Source: Roseiarcus sp963829505 (lineage in GTDB: Bacteria > Pseudomonadota > Alphaproteobacteria > Rhizobiales > Beijerinckiaceae). Taken from it: a DNA stretch of 64,000 bases. The translations under genes and the position numbers were made by a program. Positions 36,318 through 53,003 of the stretch are shown piece by piece (position 1 is the first letter of the stretch; every line of letters starts with the position of its first letter). The stretch covers positions 310,001 through 374,000 of the forward strand of contig CAWHIL010000003.1 in NCBI GenBank assembly GCA_963829505.1, written 5' to 3'. Below the pieces are notes generated by a model that was not told the origin of the DNA, ran no database searches, and was given only the letters and a program-made list of their open reading frames with translations.

Positions 36318-36959
36318 ATGCTCAAGCTTATCGAAGGTTCGCGCGCTTCCCGCTTTCCACGAGAGATGGACGCGATGTTCCGCAATCGCGCGGAGATTTT
36401 CGGACAACGTCTGGGATGGGATGTCGTCGTCAAGGACGGCTACGAACGCGACCGCTTCGACGATCTCAACCCCCTCTATCTCGTGTCTCTCGACCCGGTG
36501 ACGGAGCAATATTGGGGCTCGCTTCGCCTATTGCCGACGACCGGGCCGAACATGCTGCGCGACGTCTTTCCCCAGCTCCTCGAGGAGGGAGAGATCGTCG
36601 AGAGCGCGACCATTTGGGAAAGCTCGCGCATCTGCGCCGTCATGACCGAGGGTCAGCCGCAGCGCAGCAAGAACGGTGTCAACTATGTCATGGCCGAACT
36701 CATCGCCGGCATCGGCGAAGTCGCGCTGAAAGCCGGTCTCACGCAGATCGTGTCCGTGTTCGACGCGCGCATCCTGCGCGTGTTGCGCGCGCTCGGCGCG
36801 GAGCCGGAGGTCATCGGCAGGCCGCAGCGTATCGGCAGCGTGATGAGCTATGCGGGCATGTTCGAACCCGATCGCTCCCGGCTCGAGGCCTTCCGCGACG
36901 AGATGGAGATGGGACAGTCGGTCCTCGCGCCCGGAGCGAGAGAACTCGTCTTCGCATAG
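36318..36959 (+). CDS. luxI: LuxI-family acyl-homoserine-lactone synthase
   Basis: The 213-residue product makes a homoserine-lactone signal from SAM and an acyl carrier or CoA thioester. Invariant LuxI residues are present: RxxxF in FRNRAEIFGQRLGWDV (with the Trp), ERDRFDDLNPLYLV with the acidic pair, GSLRLLPTTGPNML with the Arg, DVFP, and IWESSRI (Glu-x-x-Arg). ATG 36318 has AAGGAG nine bases upstream; the longer upstream frame is rejected. It is convergent with a luxR gene 0.7 kb downstream. No lux-box palindrome was recognised before it. The acyl chain cannot be predicted. Confidence 0.95.
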   Translation: MLKLIEGSRASRFPREMDAMFRNRAEIFGQRLGWDVVVKDGYERDRFDDLNPLYLVSLDPVTEQYWGSLRLLPTTGPNMLRDVFPQLLEEGEIVESATIWESSRICAVMTEGQPQRSKNGVNYVMAELIAGIGEVALKAGLTQIVSVFDARILRVLRALGAEPEVIGRPQRIGSVMSYAGMFEPDRSRLEAFRDEMEMGQSVLAPGARELVFA

Positions 36960-36972
36960 ATCCCGTTTTGAG

Positions 36973-36993
36973 CGGCCGGAGATAATCCGGCCG
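36973..36993 (+). terminator. Hairpin after luxI
   Basis: CGGCCGGA and TCCGGCCG form a perfect 8-bp stem around GATAA, 14 bp after the luxI stop. No U-run follows directly, so it is either a weak terminator or an mRNA-stabilising hairpin. Confidence 0.5.
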
Positions 36994-37137
36994 TCCAAAC
37001 TTTGCGTAACGCTTATTTAATCAAAGGCGCCTTGTCAGGCGGCTTGCCACTGTGCGAATGTCAAGATAAGAACTATCGACCGGGCCTTTTTTCTCAAAGA
37101 GAGCAAAGTGCGGAAGACAGAGTTTTCGGAAGCTGCG

Positions 37138-37320
37138 ATGTCTCGCGTCACTGGGGGCCCGGAAGACCAACGCCTGTTCGCGGCGCGTCTTCCAGGAGCC
37201 ACCCCGGCGGAAGGCGCCGAGTTGATCCGTGCCTTTCTTCGCATCGACCGCCCCGAATTGCGGACGGCGCTCGTCGAACTGGTTGTACGCCTGGCGCAAT
37301 CTACTCCGCCATCCGGGTAA
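37138..37320 (+). CDS. Small protein resembling the C-terminal tail of XRE regulators, next to luxI
   Basis: The product is 60 residues from ATG 37138, or 70 from GTG 37108. Its second half, EGAELIRAFLRIDRPELRTA then LVELVVRLA, shares with the protein at 9163 the pattern LxxAFxRIxxPxxRxxxLxxVxR found after the DNA-binding domain in alphaproteobacterial XRE regulators. There is no helix-turn-helix. It lies between luxI and luxR on the luxI strand; its last 20 bp overlap the convergent gene. A role in the quorum circuit is inference only. Confidence 0.55.
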   Translation: MSRVTGGPEDQRLFAARLPGATPAEGAELIRAFLRIDRPELRTALVELVVRLAQSTPPSG

Positions 37321-37579
37321 CCCGGACGCCGGCGGCGAATTCAGGTCCGGCTTTGGCGCTTTTCGCGCTCGCCTCCTCGATCGCCATCTCGATAAAATAG
37401 GCGACAAGCGCCTGGTCGAGGGCTCTCGCCTCGTTGAGCGCCTGTGACAGCAGGGCGCGGACGCCGCCGAGCGTGTGCGTCCGACCGCCAATGACACGCA
37501 TGGCCGGTTCGTGAGATTCCGTCGCTGCGGGTCGATCGGCAGCCAAAACCGCTGTGGTTCGATCAGTAGCCAAGTCCAT
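37301..37579 (-). CDS. Small helical protein between luxI and luxR, unknown function
   Basis: The 92-residue product from ATG 37579 has a polar N-terminus and a helical stretch ALLSQALNEARALDQALVAY followed by FIEMAIEEAS. Short proteins with such a LxAYxIEMA helix occur widely in rhizobia, without known function. It lies on the luxR strand, 111 bp beyond the luxR stop, and overlaps the end of the opposite small gene. A longer frame from TTG 37654 is less likely. Confidence 0.5.
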   Translation of the reverse strand: MDLATDRTTAVLAADRPAATESHEPAMRVIGGRTHTLGGVRALLSQALNEARALDQALVAYFIEMAIEEASAKSAKAGPEFAAGVRVTRMAE

Positions 37580-37690
37580 CTCCAGTGTCCTCAACACAAC
37601 GCATAAGTTGCCGAACTTGCGCACGCTGGCAACGCGCAAAAACGTGGAGAACAAAAGATGAACAACGGCTAACCTGTCAGCCGCGGACTA

Positions 37691-38572
37691 TCACGGGCTA
37701 TCTCTTAAGGCGGATGCGGGGATCACGCCGGTCGCCACTGCGACGCCAACCGTGTGAGTGAGGTTGATGCAGTGCAACTTGTGGCGCGCCGTGTCGAGGT
37801 GGCTTCTGACGCTGCTCGGGCTCAAGACCAGAATGTCCGCGACTTCCTGATGCGTTTTGCCGCGCGCGGCCCAGATCAGGCATTGCTCCTCGCGCCGCGA
37901 AAGCTGCGCCTTCGGCGGGGGCTTGTTCGACGTGGTGGCGGCCGCGGCCGAATCGATCAGCGCCGCGAGCTGCTGCAGCCGCGGCATGTTGAGCCGCTTG
38001 AACATCTCCCATTCGTCGCGTCCGGCGTCGCTCGTGAACGTCACGATCGACATCGACCGGCGGTTGCGGACAGGGAAAGTGAGCCCATAGCGGCCGACGC
38101 CGTGCGCGAAGGCGTCTTCGAAGAACTCGGCCGCGTCCGGCTTTTCGAGCGCCAGGTCGTCCCAGTCGAACGGCAGGAGCGACTCGCGGCCGCGTTCGGT
38201 GACCGGATCGACGGCGAAATACCCCTTGAGGAAGTAGCGCGCCTGCCACTCCTTCTCGTAGGTCACGACCGCCGTCAGCACGTTCGTGTCCGAACTTTTG
38301 CCGATGTCGAGGCCCATGTGACAGATGTGTTTGAGGCCGTATTCGACGGCGATCTGCTTCAATATGTCGACAAGGTTGGCGGCGCTGTAGCCAAGGATCC
38401 TGTCGGTGAGCTTGGTCGCCGCGGCGTCGAGCGAGATGGGCTCGGCGATCAGCCGCTGCGGCTCGGGCGCGGACTCATTCCCAAGGGTGCGCGCGGCCGC
38501 TCGCGCCCTTGCCACCACGGCCTCGCGACCGCTTCCCGATGCCTCGCCGCCGCCGTAAGAAAATCGTTCCAT
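37691..38572 (-). CDS. luxR: LuxR-family autoinducer-binding transcriptional regulator
   Basis: The 293-residue product has an N-terminal autoinducer-binding domain with the conserved set W-x3-Y and DP...PFxW (WQARYFLKGYFAVDP; LLPFDWDD), and a C-terminal GerE-type helix-turn-helix (LSRREEQCLIWAARGKTHQE then VADILVLSPSSVRSHL). About 45 residues of low-complexity sequence precede the domain, so a later start is possible. It is the natural receptor partner of the LuxI at 36318. The genes face each other, so each has its own promoter. Confidence 0.93.
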   Translation of the reverse strand: MERFSYGGGEASGSGREAVVARARAAARTLGNESAPEPQRLIAEPISLDAAATKLTDRILGYSAANLVDILKQIAVEYGLKHICHMGLDIGKSSDTNVLTAVVTYEKEWQARYFLKGYFAVDPVTERGRESLLPFDWDDLALEKPDAAEFFEDAFAHGVGRYGLTFPVRNRRSMSIVTFTSDAGRDEWEMFKRLNMPRLQQLAALIDSAAAATTSNKPPPKAQLSRREEQCLIWAARGKTHQEVADILVLSPSSVRSHLDTARHKLHCINLTHTVGVAVATGVIPASALRDSP

Positions 38573-39177
38573 CGCAATGACTATGTAAAGGGAACCGCAG
38601 ATTACACTGCGTCAAGCCCGCGCACAACCCGAAGCGAGCGTTTTCCTTAAGGGCGCTCCGGCAAGAGGAGAAGGGCCGTCTTCCCGGGGATAAATCGGAA
38701 ACGAACCCCTTGCACGGGGCTTGCGGACGCGCTAAGGGACTCTGCCGGGGTCGGCGGCGCGATGCGACCCCGAATGATCATACATGGCTACCGTCCTGTT
38801 CGGGTCTTGTCTCCTGTGGACAAGCTCGGGGAGAGGCGGCGGAAAGGCCGGAGGACGGAAGGGGTAGCCCTTGCGTCCACTCCGGCTTTGTCCTGTCCGA
38901 GACTGCCGGCGCCGACGACCTTCGGGTCCGACGCTTAATTCCCGCCCTGGAAAGGGCAGGGGCCAGCATAGGCGGGGAAGACCGGGTTTCAAAGCCTCGC
39001 GGGGAACTCTCCTCGCCTGGCCTCATGCGGTTTGAACCATCTGTCCGGCGCTGGGTTCGCCCATCTCCGGGGACAGGCGCAAGGCGCTGCGGCGCGGTTC
39101 CTCGATCGAGGATCTCGCGGCGCGGCATGTGCAACTGGCGGGCTCTTTCAGGCCCGCCGACCGGAGACGAGCACCCC
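38573..39177 (+). promoter_or_regulatory. 605-bp region upstream of rplJ: likely promoter and L10 leader
   Basis: No gene is supported here. TTGCAC (38710) and TAAGGG (38733), 17 bp apart, are a possible promoter, with a weak -10. The long leader fits the L10(L12) autogenous control seen in other bacteria. A hairpin GGCGGGC/GCCCGCC (39137-39158) lies just before the ribosome site CGGAGACGAG of rplJ. rplK and rplA, which usually precede rplJ, are absent. Confidence 0.5.
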
Positions 39178-39693
39178 ATGGATAGAGCGGAGAAAAAGGA
39201 GGCCGTTGCGGCTTTGCACGACGTCTTCGCGAAAACGTCGGTCGTGGTCGTGGCGCACTATTCCGGCTTGACGGTCGTCCAGATGCAGCGTCTGCGCAAG
39301 CAGATGAAGGCAGCCGGCGCGACGGTCCAGGTCGCCAAAAATCGCCTCGCCCAGATTGCTCTCGAAGGCACGGACGTCGCCTCCATCGGTCCCCTTCTCA
39401 AGGGACCGACCCTGATCGCCCATTCGGCCGATCCGGTGGCGGCGGCGAAGGCGGCCGTGGCGTTCGCCAAGGACAACGACAAGTTCGTCGTCCTCGGGGG
39501 CGCCATGGGCAAGACCGCCCTCAACGTCGATGCGGTGAAGGCGCTTGCGACCTTGCCGTCCCTCGACGAACTGCGCGCCAAGCTCATCGGGCTCCTCACG
39601 GCCCCGGCGACCAAGATCGCGCAGCTCGCCACCGCCCCCGCGGCGAAGCTCGCGCGGGTCGTGGGCGCTTACGCCGCCAAGGACGCAGCCTAA
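39178..39693 (+). CDS. rplJ: Ribosomal protein uL10
   Basis: The 171-residue product is L10, the base of the ribosomal stalk that carries L7/L12 dimers. Landmarks are VVVAHYSGLTVVQMQRLRKQ, the KNRLAQIALEGT segment, GPTLIAHS, and a C-terminal Ala/Lys-rich helix that binds L7/L12 (LARVVGAYAAKDAA). Start ATG 39178 with GGAGACGAG upstream. First gene of the rplJL-rpoBC operon. Confidence 0.97.
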   Translation: MDRAEKKEAVAALHDVFAKTSVVVVAHYSGLTVVQMQRLRKQMKAAGATVQVAKNRLAQIALEGTDVASIGPLLKGPTLIAHSADPVAAAKAAVAFAKDNDKFVVLGGAMGKTALNVDAVKALATLPSLDELRAKLIGLLTAPATKIAQLATAPAAKLARVVGAYAAKDAA

Positions 39694-39746
39694 GAGAGCC
39701 TCTTCAAAAATCCAGGTTCAAACCCATATCAAGGAAACTTCAGAAA

Positions 39747-40127
39747 ATGGCCAATCTCGAAAAGATCGTCGACGAACTCTCCTCGCTCACTGTTCTCGAA
39801 GCCGCCGAACTCGCCAAACTTCTTGAAGAGAAGTGGGGCGTGTCGGCTGCCGCCGCCGTGGCGGTTGCAGCAGCTCCGGCCGGCGGCGGCGCCGCCGCGG
39901 CCCCGGTCGAGGAGCAGACCGAGTTCACGGTCATCCTGTCCGCCATCGGCGACAAGAAGATCGAGGTCATCAAGGAGGTCCGCGCGATCACCTCGCTCGG
40001 CCTGAAGGAGGCCAAGGACCTCGTCGAAGGCGCGCCCAAGCCCGTCAAGGAGGGCGTCAGCAAGGACGAGGCGGAGAAGATCAAGGCCGCCCTCGAGAAG
40101 GTCGGCGCGAAGGTCGAGCTCAAGTAA
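39747..40127 (+). CDS. rplL: Ribosomal protein bL12 (L7/L12)
   Basis: The 126-residue product has an N-terminal dimerisation helix (MANLEKIVDELSSLTVLEAA), an Ala/Gly/Pro hinge and the C-terminal factor-binding domain (KKIEVIKEVRAITSLGLKEA then KDLVEGAPKPVKEGVSK). It recruits translational GTPases. AAGGAAA precedes the ATG. It lies 53 bp after rplJ, in the same transcript. Confidence 0.98.
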   Translation: MANLEKIVDELSSLTVLEAAELAKLLEEKWGVSAAAAVAVAAAPAGGGAAAAPVEEQTEFTVILSAIGDKKIEVIKEVRAITSLGLKEAKDLVEGAPKPVKEGVSKDEAEKIKAALEKVGAKVELK

Positions 40128-40168
40128 TGAGCCTTCCGGGCCCCGGGCGGGCTCGTTCGTAAAGCGAT

Positions 40169-40212
40169 CGACGGTCCCGGGCCTTTGGCGCGGGGCCGTC
40201 GCAAGCGTTTTT
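40169..40212 (+). terminator. Attenuator/terminator between rplL and rpoB
   Basis: CGACGGTCCCGGGCC and GGCGCGGGGCCGTCG form a 15-bp stem (one wobble, one mismatch) around TTT, followed after CAAGCG by TTTTT (40208-40212). Partial termination here would lower rpoBC relative to ribosomal protein output, as known in other bacteria. Confidence 0.8.
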
Positions 40213-40373
40213 GAAGGGTGGGGTTTTTTGAGGCCCGCGAGGCGCGCCGTCAGATCGCGCGCTTGAGGCGAAGCGGGAGTTCATAACGGGGGCGATTTGC
40301 CTCGCCCCTTAAGGCCCGAAGCGGAACCATTTTCGCTTTAAGGATCGGCTCGGGCCCGAGCACGAGGGACGAT

Positions 40374-44495
<4,122 letters not shown>

Positions 44496-44515
44496 CGCGC
44501 GACCGCCTGAAGAGG

Positions 44516-44534
44516 CCCGGCCGACGGCCGGGCT
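44516..44534 (+). other. Hairpin in the rpoB-rpoC gap
   Basis: GCCCGGCC and GGCCGGGC form a perfect 8-bp stem around GAC, 20 bp after the rpoB stop. No T-run follows, so it probably affects mRNA stability or pausing rather than ending transcription. Confidence 0.45.
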
Positions 44535-44635
44535 TCGACCCTGTTTCGTCAAGGGGCCGCAATCGGCCCGCCGCGTAGAGCTTCAAATCAAGCCGGGTTC
44601 GGGCGCTTCTGGCCCCGAACTCGTGGGAGACGAGA

Positions 44636-48898
<4,263 letters not shown>

Positions 48899-48928
48899 GC
48901 TCTGACGGCCTTCGGATAAAGATGACAG

Positions 48929-48957
48929 AGAGCCGCCTTCGGGCGGCTCTTTTTTTG
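48929..48957 (+). terminator. Intrinsic terminator of the rplJL-rpoBC operon
   Basis: AGAGCCGCC and GGCGGCTCT form a perfect 9-bp stem closed by a stable TTCG tetraloop, followed by seven or more T. This is a textbook Rho-independent terminator, 30 bp after rpoC. Confidence 0.95.
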
Positions 48958-49050
48958 CCTTCTGCCAGACGTCAGCCGCTTGCTGGGCAGTTGCGCGAGG
49001 CCTTATCCTTGTGTGGCCGAAGAAGGTTGCGCGAGCGAGGAGACGGGGCC

Positions 49051-50040
49051 GTGGATGCGCTGCTGGCACGCTGGGAGGCGCTCTGCGCGACAAGCCCGAT
49101 CCTGCGCTTTGCCGACGTTTGCCTGCGCGGAGTCGGGCAGGTGATGTTCCAGGATAATCCGCTGACCGGGGTGATTTTCCTGGCGGCGATCGCCTGGGGC
49201 TCTGCGGTCGCCGGCGCGCCGGCGGTGCTGTTCGCCGGCGTCCTCGGCGTCATCGTGGCGACGCTGACCGCGATGTGGCTCAAGGTCGAAGACGCCGCGC
49301 TGAAGGCCGGCCTTTACGGCTACAACGGCGCGCTGGTCGGGCTGGCGCTCGCAACCTTCCTGGCGCCGGGACCGGCGCTCTGGGTCTATGTGGCGGTCGG
49401 CGCCGCGGTCTCGACCGTCGCGACGCTTGCGACCGCGGGGGCCTTGAGGCCGCTCGCCGCTCCCGCGCTCACATTCCCGTTCGTCGGTGTGACCTGGATC
49501 ATGCTGCTGGCGACTTACGGGTTCGCCGGACTTTCCGGCGCGGCCCTGCCGACGGCGGGAGTGGTGGCCCCGTTCGAGCAGGCTCCGTCGGTCTCGGCGG
49601 GGATCGGGACCTATGTGGGCGGCGTGCTGCTGTCGATCTCGCAGGTCTTTCTCAAGGCGAGCGTCGTCTCCGCCCTTCTCCTGCTCGCGGGTCTTGCGGT
49701 CAGTTCCGTCCCCGCGTCGCTCTTTGCGCTCGGCGGCGCGATCCTCGCGGTCGCCGTCGCGCACGGGTTCGGGGCCGAGAGCGACCTCGTCGCCCAGGGT
49801 CTTCTCGGCTTCAGCCCGGTCTTGACGGCGATTGCGCTCGGCGTCGTCTTCCGCCGGCCGGGCCTCAACGCGACGGCCTATGCTGCCTTGGGGGTCGTCT
49901 TCACCGTCATCGCCCAGGCGGCGCTGAATATCGCCCTGCGCCCGCTCGCGATCCCGGCGCTGACGGCGCCGTTCATCCTCGTCTCGTGGATGTTCCTGTT
50001 GCCGTGCGACCGGTCGCGACCCGCAAACGAGGCGGAATGA
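49051..50040 (+). CDS. Urea transporter (UT family)
   Basis: The 329-residue product has about ten hydrophobic segments arranged as two homologous halves. Each half carries the urea-transporter signature LPxLTxPF-W: APALTFPFVGVTWIML and IPALTAPFILVSWMFL. Such proteins are channel-like and pass urea down its gradient. No urease genes are in the window. GTG 49051 with GAGGAG nine bases upstream is chosen; an upstream frame runs into the rpoC terminator. It converges on the DUF1576 gene. Confidence 0.9.
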   Translation: MDALLARWEALCATSPILRFADVCLRGVGQVMFQDNPLTGVIFLAAIAWGSAVAGAPAVLFAGVLGVIVATLTAMWLKVEDAALKAGLYGYNGALVGLALATFLAPGPALWVYVAVGAAVSTVATLATAGALRPLAAPALTFPFVGVTWIMLLATYGFAGLSGAALPTAGVVAPFEQAPSVSAGIGTYVGGVLLSISQVFLKASVVSALLLLAGLAVSSVPASLFALGGAILAVAVAHGFGAESDLVAQGLLGFSPVLTAIALGVVFRRPGLNATAYAALGVVFTVIAQAALNIALRPLAIPALTAPFILVSWMFLLPCDRSRPANEAE

Positions 50041-50050
50041 GCCGTCCCTG

Positions 50051-51361
50051 TCAGCGCTTGCCGGCCGCCTCGGCGTCGAGGTCGTCGCGGTAGCCGAGGC
50101 CCGCGCGCAGCGCAACGATCACCGGCACGAGGACGGACGCCACGATGCCGGCGGCGAAGCCGTTGTTGTAAAGATTGAGCCCCGCGTGGAGCGCGCCGAC
50201 GGTCAGCGCGGCCGACGAGTGGACGAAGCCGGCGACGACCCCCCAGCCGAATCCGAAGCGGCCGGCGATCGGGGCGAGCGTGGTTCCGAAGAGGGCCGCA
50301 AGGGTGAGCGACGGATCGGCCGGGCTCATCGAGCGGGCGAGGGCGCCGATGAGCACGCCGAGCATGATGGGGGCGATGTTGCGCGGATGCTTGCCGAAGG
50401 CGGCGAAGCCGACGATGGTCAGGATCGCCCCAATGCTCGGGCCGTTGAGATCGCCGCCGGTCCCGAGCACGTAAACCGCGCCGAGCGCGCCTGCGAGGCC
50501 CATGTTCGCGAGCGTCGCGCCGAAGCCGGCGAGCGCGATGAAGTCGGTCGGAGAGCGGCCCGGCGTCTTCATGATGAAGGCGAGCCGCTCGGGCATGCCG
50601 CGGTCGAGGACGTAGCCGACCCCGACCATCGAGGCGAAGACGAAGGCAAGGAATGTCGCGAGAAGCAGGTTCGCGCCCCTCGTCCAGATGAACACGGGAT
50701 CGGGCACGTAGCCGAACGCCTTGTACATCGCCACGACGACCGTGCCGACGATGCCGGCGGTGAACCCCATGTTGTAGAGGCTGAAGCCCATGTGGGCGCG
50801 GAAGAGATGGGCGGCTGCGGGCGGCAGGATGAAGCCGACCCCGAGCCCGGTCGCGAGCGCGAGCGGCACGCTGGCTGACGGCGCGAGGTCGGTCGAGAAC
50901 AGGATCTCCGAGAAGATCGGGGCGAGGGCCGCGCCGAAGAACGCCGTGTTCAGATGCGTGTGGATCGGCTCGCCGCGAAACCGCGCATAGAGCGCGACGC
51001 CGGCGACGATCGGCCAGACGTTCAGGAGGTTCTTGCCGAAGAGGCCGAACCCGAGCACGAGGAAGAGCGCCGCGACCGCAGCGCCCGTCATGCGCGCCTG
51101 CGTGCGCCAATAGACGAACGCCGCCGCGAGCGTCAGGAGGCCGGCGCTGACGCAGCCGCCGCCGATGCCGCCGACGCCGAAATAGTCGGTCAGGAGCGCG
51201 TCGCGGGTGGTGAGGATCGCGCCGAGGCCGCGGATCACGCCGCCCGGCGACTGGACGATGAAGCCGAAGACGACGAAGGCGGCCGCATAGGCCGCGACGA
51301 CGCCGAGGATGAGCCGGTCCGAGGCCGGCGGTGCGCCTGACGGGGCGGCGGCCATCGTCAT
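50051..51361 (-). CDS. DUF1576 integral membrane protein
   Basis: The 436-residue product has about eleven or twelve hydrophobic segments and two repeated motifs, AHMGFSLYNMGFTAGIVGTV and GALHAGLNLYNNGFAAGIVA. These show an internal duplication, as expected of transporter-like folds with inverted repeats. The DUF1576 family has no known function. The ATG at 51361 overlaps the glycosylase stop by ATGA, so the two are translated together. Confidence 0.85.
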   Translation of the reverse strand: MTMAAAPSGAPPASDRLILGVVAAYAAAFVVFGFIVQSPGGVIRGLGAILTTRDALLTDYFGVGGIGGGCVSAGLLTLAAAFVYWRTQARMTGAAVAALFLVLGFGLFGKNLLNVWPIVAGVALYARFRGEPIHTHLNTAFFGAALAPIFSEILFSTDLAPSASVPLALATGLGVGFILPPAAAHLFRAHMGFSLYNMGFTAGIVGTVVVAMYKAFGYVPDPVFIWTRGANLLLATFLAFVFASMVGVGYVLDRGMPERLAFIMKTPGRSPTDFIALAGFGATLANMGLAGALGAVYVLGTGGDLNGPSIGAILTIVGFAAFGKHPRNIAPIMLGVLIGALARSMSPADPSLTLAALFGTTLAPIAGRFGFGWGVVAGFVHSSAALTVGALHAGLNLYNNGFAAGIVASVLVPVIVALRAGLGYRDDLDAEAAGKR

Positions 51362-52011
51362 TTCGGCGCTTCGAGGGCGACGGCCGCCGAGGTGGCGCTG
51401 GCGCCCGGGACTTGCGGAAAAGGGCGGCTCAGGTAGGGCGAGCCCTCGAGGCCGAAACGCCACGGCGTCTCGACGCCCTTGGTGATGCCGATGCGCAGAC
51501 CCGAGACGACCGCGAACGGGACAGCGTGCGGGCGCGCGTCGCGATCGAGCGCGAACGGCGGCTCGTCGAGCGCCAGCCCGTTGTGCTCGGCCCTCGTGAT
51601 GGCCAGCGCCTGGCAGAGGCGGCCGGGGCCGGAGCAAAGCTTCGAGAGATCCGTGGTCTTGCGGCGCTCGGCCATAACGTCGATGCCGTCGGTCGGTTCG
51701 AGCGCGCGGATGAGCACGGCCGCGCCCGGTTCGGGCCCTGAGACGAAGTTGAGACACCAGTGGATGCCGTAGCTGTGATAGACATAGGCGCGGCCGGGCG
51801 GACCAAACATGACGGCGTTGCGCTCGGTAGGCCCGCGAAAGGCGTGCGAGGCAGGATCGGTCCGATCGTAGGCCTCCACCTCGACGATGATTCCGCCGAC
51901 GCCTGCCACCGCAAGGCGCACGCCGATGAGGCCGCGCGCGACGGTCAGCACGTTGCGGCGGAAGAAATTTAAGTCGAGCGGAGCGCCGGCGTAAGCCTCG
52001 AGAACCGGCAT
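51358..52011 (-). CDS. DNA-3-methyladenine glycosylase (AAG/MPG family)
   Basis: The 217-residue product removes alkylated purines from DNA in base-excision repair. It has RRNVLTVARGLIGVRLAV, the catalytic GIIVEVEAYDRTDPASHAFRG-type region, RNAVMFGPPGRAYVYHSYGI with HWCLNFV, and CSGPGRLCQALAI. It is about the usual size for bacterial AAG. It starts 3 bp after the cation transporter stop and overlaps the DUF1576 gene, so it sits in one operon with transporters, an odd context for a repair enzyme. Confidence 0.93.
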   Translation of the reverse strand: MPVLEAYAGAPLDLNFFRRNVLTVARGLIGVRLAVAGVGGIIVEVEAYDRTDPASHAFRGPTERNAVMFGPPGRAYVYHSYGIHWCLNFVSGPEPGAAVLIRALEPTDGIDVMAERRKTTDLSKLCSGPGRLCQALAITRAEHNGLALDEPPFALDRDARPHAVPFAVVSGLRIGITKGVETPWRFGLEGSPYLSRPFPQVPGASATSAAVALEAPK

Positions 52012-52013
52012 CA

Positions 52014-53003
52014 CTACACCACGGTGTCGGGCGCGAGTGCGCACGCCGAGGTCGGGTCGGTCTCGATCTGCACCGTGCAATGGCCGATGCCGAAGCGCGC
52101 CGAAAGCCCGGCCGAGAGGTCGTGCAGGTAGGGGTCGCCGGGGTGGCCCGCCGGCATGACGAGATGGCACGTCAGCGCCGTCTCGGTCGTCGAGATTGGC
52201 CAGACATGCAAATCGTGGACGGCGCTCACGCCTTCGCGGGACGCGAGAAAGCCGCGCACGGCCTCAGGATCGAGCCCCGCGGGAACCGCGGCCATCGACA
52301 TGCCGAGGGCGTCGCGCAGGAGGCCCCATGTTCCCCAGACGATCACGACGTTGACCGCGAGGCTGGTCAGCGGGTCGAGCCGTTCCCACCCCGTCGCCAG
52401 GATCACGAGCCCCGAGACGACCACGCCGGCCGAGACGAGCGCGTCGGAGGCCATGTGCAGGAAGGCCGCGCGCAGGTTGATGTCGCCTTTCCGCCCGGAG
52501 GCGAACAGCCACGCCGTGGCGCCGTTGACGAGGATGCCGATGGCGGCGACGACGATCATCGTCATTCCCGCAACCGGCGTCGGATGGACGAGGCGGAGAA
52601 TCGCCTCCCACGAGATCGCGCCGACCGTCAGAAGCAGAAAGACAGCGTTGAACAGCGCCGCCAGGATCGAGGAGGCGCCGAGCCCATAGGTGAAGCGGGC
52701 CGACGGCGCGCGCCGCACGAGGACGCTCGCGAGCCACGCCGCAGCGAGCCCGATGACGTCGCCGAGATTGTGCCCGGCGTCGGAGAGAAGCGCGACCGAG
52801 CCAGCCGAAAGCCCGTAGACGAACTCGATCGCGGCGAAGGCGAGGTTGAGGGCCGTCCCGACCGCGAACGCCCAGCCGAAATCTGTCGGGACGTGGGCAT
52901 GGCCCGCGCCGTGATGCTCGTGGCCGTGGTGACTGTGATCATGATGGTCGTCATGACCGTCGTCGTCATGAATGGGGATTTGAGAACTCCCGGTCCTGTT
53001 CAT
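52014..53003 (-). CDS. Cation diffusion facilitator (CzcD/ZitB-like)
   Basis: The 329-residue product exports divalent metals such as Zn. Its N-terminus is His/Asp-rich (HDDDGHDDHHDHSHHGHEHH), a likely metal sensor or buffer. Six hydrophobic segments follow, with the transport-site motifs LSDAGHNLGDVIG (HxxxD) and HMASDALVSAGVV. The cytoplasmic domain ends LTCHLVMP and GIGHCTVQIETD. The ATG 53003 overlaps the end of the upstream transporter gene by 38 bp. Confidence 0.93.
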   Translation of the reverse strand: MNRTGSSQIPIHDDDGHDDHHDHSHHGHEHHGAGHAHVPTDFGWAFAVGTALNLAFAAIEFVYGLSAGSVALLSDAGHNLGDVIGLAAAWLASVLVRRAPSARFTYGLGASSILAALFNAVFLLLTVGAISWEAILRLVHPTPVAGMTMIVVAAIGILVNGATAWLFASGRKGDINLRAAFLHMASDALVSAGVVVSGLVILATGWERLDPLTSLAVNVVIVWGTWGLLRDALGMSMAAVPAGLDPEAVRGFLASREGVSAVHDLHVWPISTTETALTCHLVMPAGHPGDPYLHDLSAGLSARFGIGHCTVQIETDPTSACALAPDTVV

